Source: JANPLG01 sp964609085
GTDB taxonomy: Bacteria; Armatimonadota; SYMT01
Reading direction: 5' to 3'
NCBI GenBank assembly: GCA_964609085.1
Contig: CAZSRZ010000004.1
Span: forward strand, 1-64,000
Length of the DNA stretch: 64,000 nucleotides
The translations under genes and the position numbers were made by a program. This document shows, piece after piece, positions 63,760-64,000 of this stretch. A model generated the notes under the pieces. That model did not search any database and had not been told where the DNA came from. It worked only from the letters and a program-made list of their open reading frames with translations. Positions within the stretch are counted from its first letter, which is position 1. Every line of letters starts with the position of its first letter.

Positions 63760-64000
63760 TCACCCCAATCTGGGAATCAACCCGGTCTGTGCGGCCCCCT
63801 GCAGGCTCAGCCATATCCCCAGTATCAGTACGACCACGCCGCTTACCAAAGGGAGCACCCGCAGGAGGGGAGTATCCCCGGCGAATCGCGCGAAGGCGTC
63901 CTTCGCGGTGACCATCACCACGCCGATGGCCATCAGCACGAGCGCCATGCCGACGCTGAATGCCGCGATGATCGCCAGGCCGATCCAAATGCTGCCCAGG
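63760..64000 (-). CDS. C-terminal part of a multi-pass transporter (5' end outside window)
   Basis: About 80 residues are visible and the frame is open to the window edge. Two hydrophobic segments (GLAIIAAFSVGMALVLMAIG and LPLVSGVVVLILGIWLSLQG) and a short tail are seen. FSVGMALVLMAIG followed by a final helix pair resembles the end of NicO/HupE-like nickel-cobalt or LysE-type exporters. The family is tentative. Confidence 0.55.
   Translation of the reverse strand, partial: LGSIWIGLAIIAAFSVGMALVLMAIGVVMVTAKDAFARFAGDTPLLRVLPLVSGVVVLILGIWLSLQGAAQTGLIPRLG

Overview
The window is 64 kb of GC-rich bacterial chromosome with closely packed genes. There is no phage, insertion sequence or CRISPR array. 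Several traits point to a diderm of a PVC/Armatimonadota-like lineage: a DUF1501 protein, YdjY and NPCBM domains, malectin/FN3 repeats, two squalene-cyclase-type repeat proteins beside a MoxR/VWA cluster, and a candidate outer-membrane barrel. The short SigA-like sigma factor and the threonine synthase/MoaD/NIL cluster make Armatimonadota my best guess; this is an inference from gene content. TTG and GTG starts are common, often with a strong Shine-Dalgarno.

Layout: 1-1995 is the end of a large FN3/malectin adhesin-like protein, followed by a terminator and a repeat-rich spacer. 2398-10617 is mostly minus-strand (methyltransferase, DUF1501, glycosyltransferase, zinc phospholipase C/nuclease-like protein, metallophosphoesterase, MgtC, ADP-ribosylglycohydrolase). 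tRNA-Ser(GCT), a redoxin/copper-monooxygenase fusion, gpsA, a polyprenyl synthase and tRNA-Leu(GAG) follow to 15559.

15665-21479 is a plus-strand run: zinc-ribbon protein, Lgt-like transferase, a radical SAM enzyme of the archaeal tetraether-synthase (Tes/MJ0619) type, an MDR dehydrogenase, an AI-2E-type permease and metF. 21761-29320 is the conserved rpsB-tsf-pyrH-frr-uppS-dxr-rseP string without cdsA, ending in an HtrA protease. 29460-36259 holds argA, an aminotransferase, two envelope proteins, dnaG and rpoD. 36280-43594 has a Fur regulator, an ATP-grasp ligase, a Cys/Met PLP enzyme converging on thrC-moaD-NIL, a Ca-binding-repeat protein and a tiny basic protein with its own strong promoter.

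43591-64000 is entirely minus-strand: an orphan molybdopterin hydroxylase subunit, ftsH, then a long envelope cluster (DUF4175-like giant, two terpene-cyclase-fold repeat proteins, NPCBM, YdjY, membrane protein, MoxR, DUF58, BatA, VWA) and the end of a transporter. The most interesting items are the Lgt-like/Tes-like/MDR operon (candidate unusual membrane-lipid chemistry), the thrC-moaD-NIL cluster (candidate protein-thiocarboxylate sulfur transfer to homocysteine), the MoxR/VWA/terpene-cyclase-repeat cluster, the 48-aa basic protein, and a recurrent extended -10 promoter signature.
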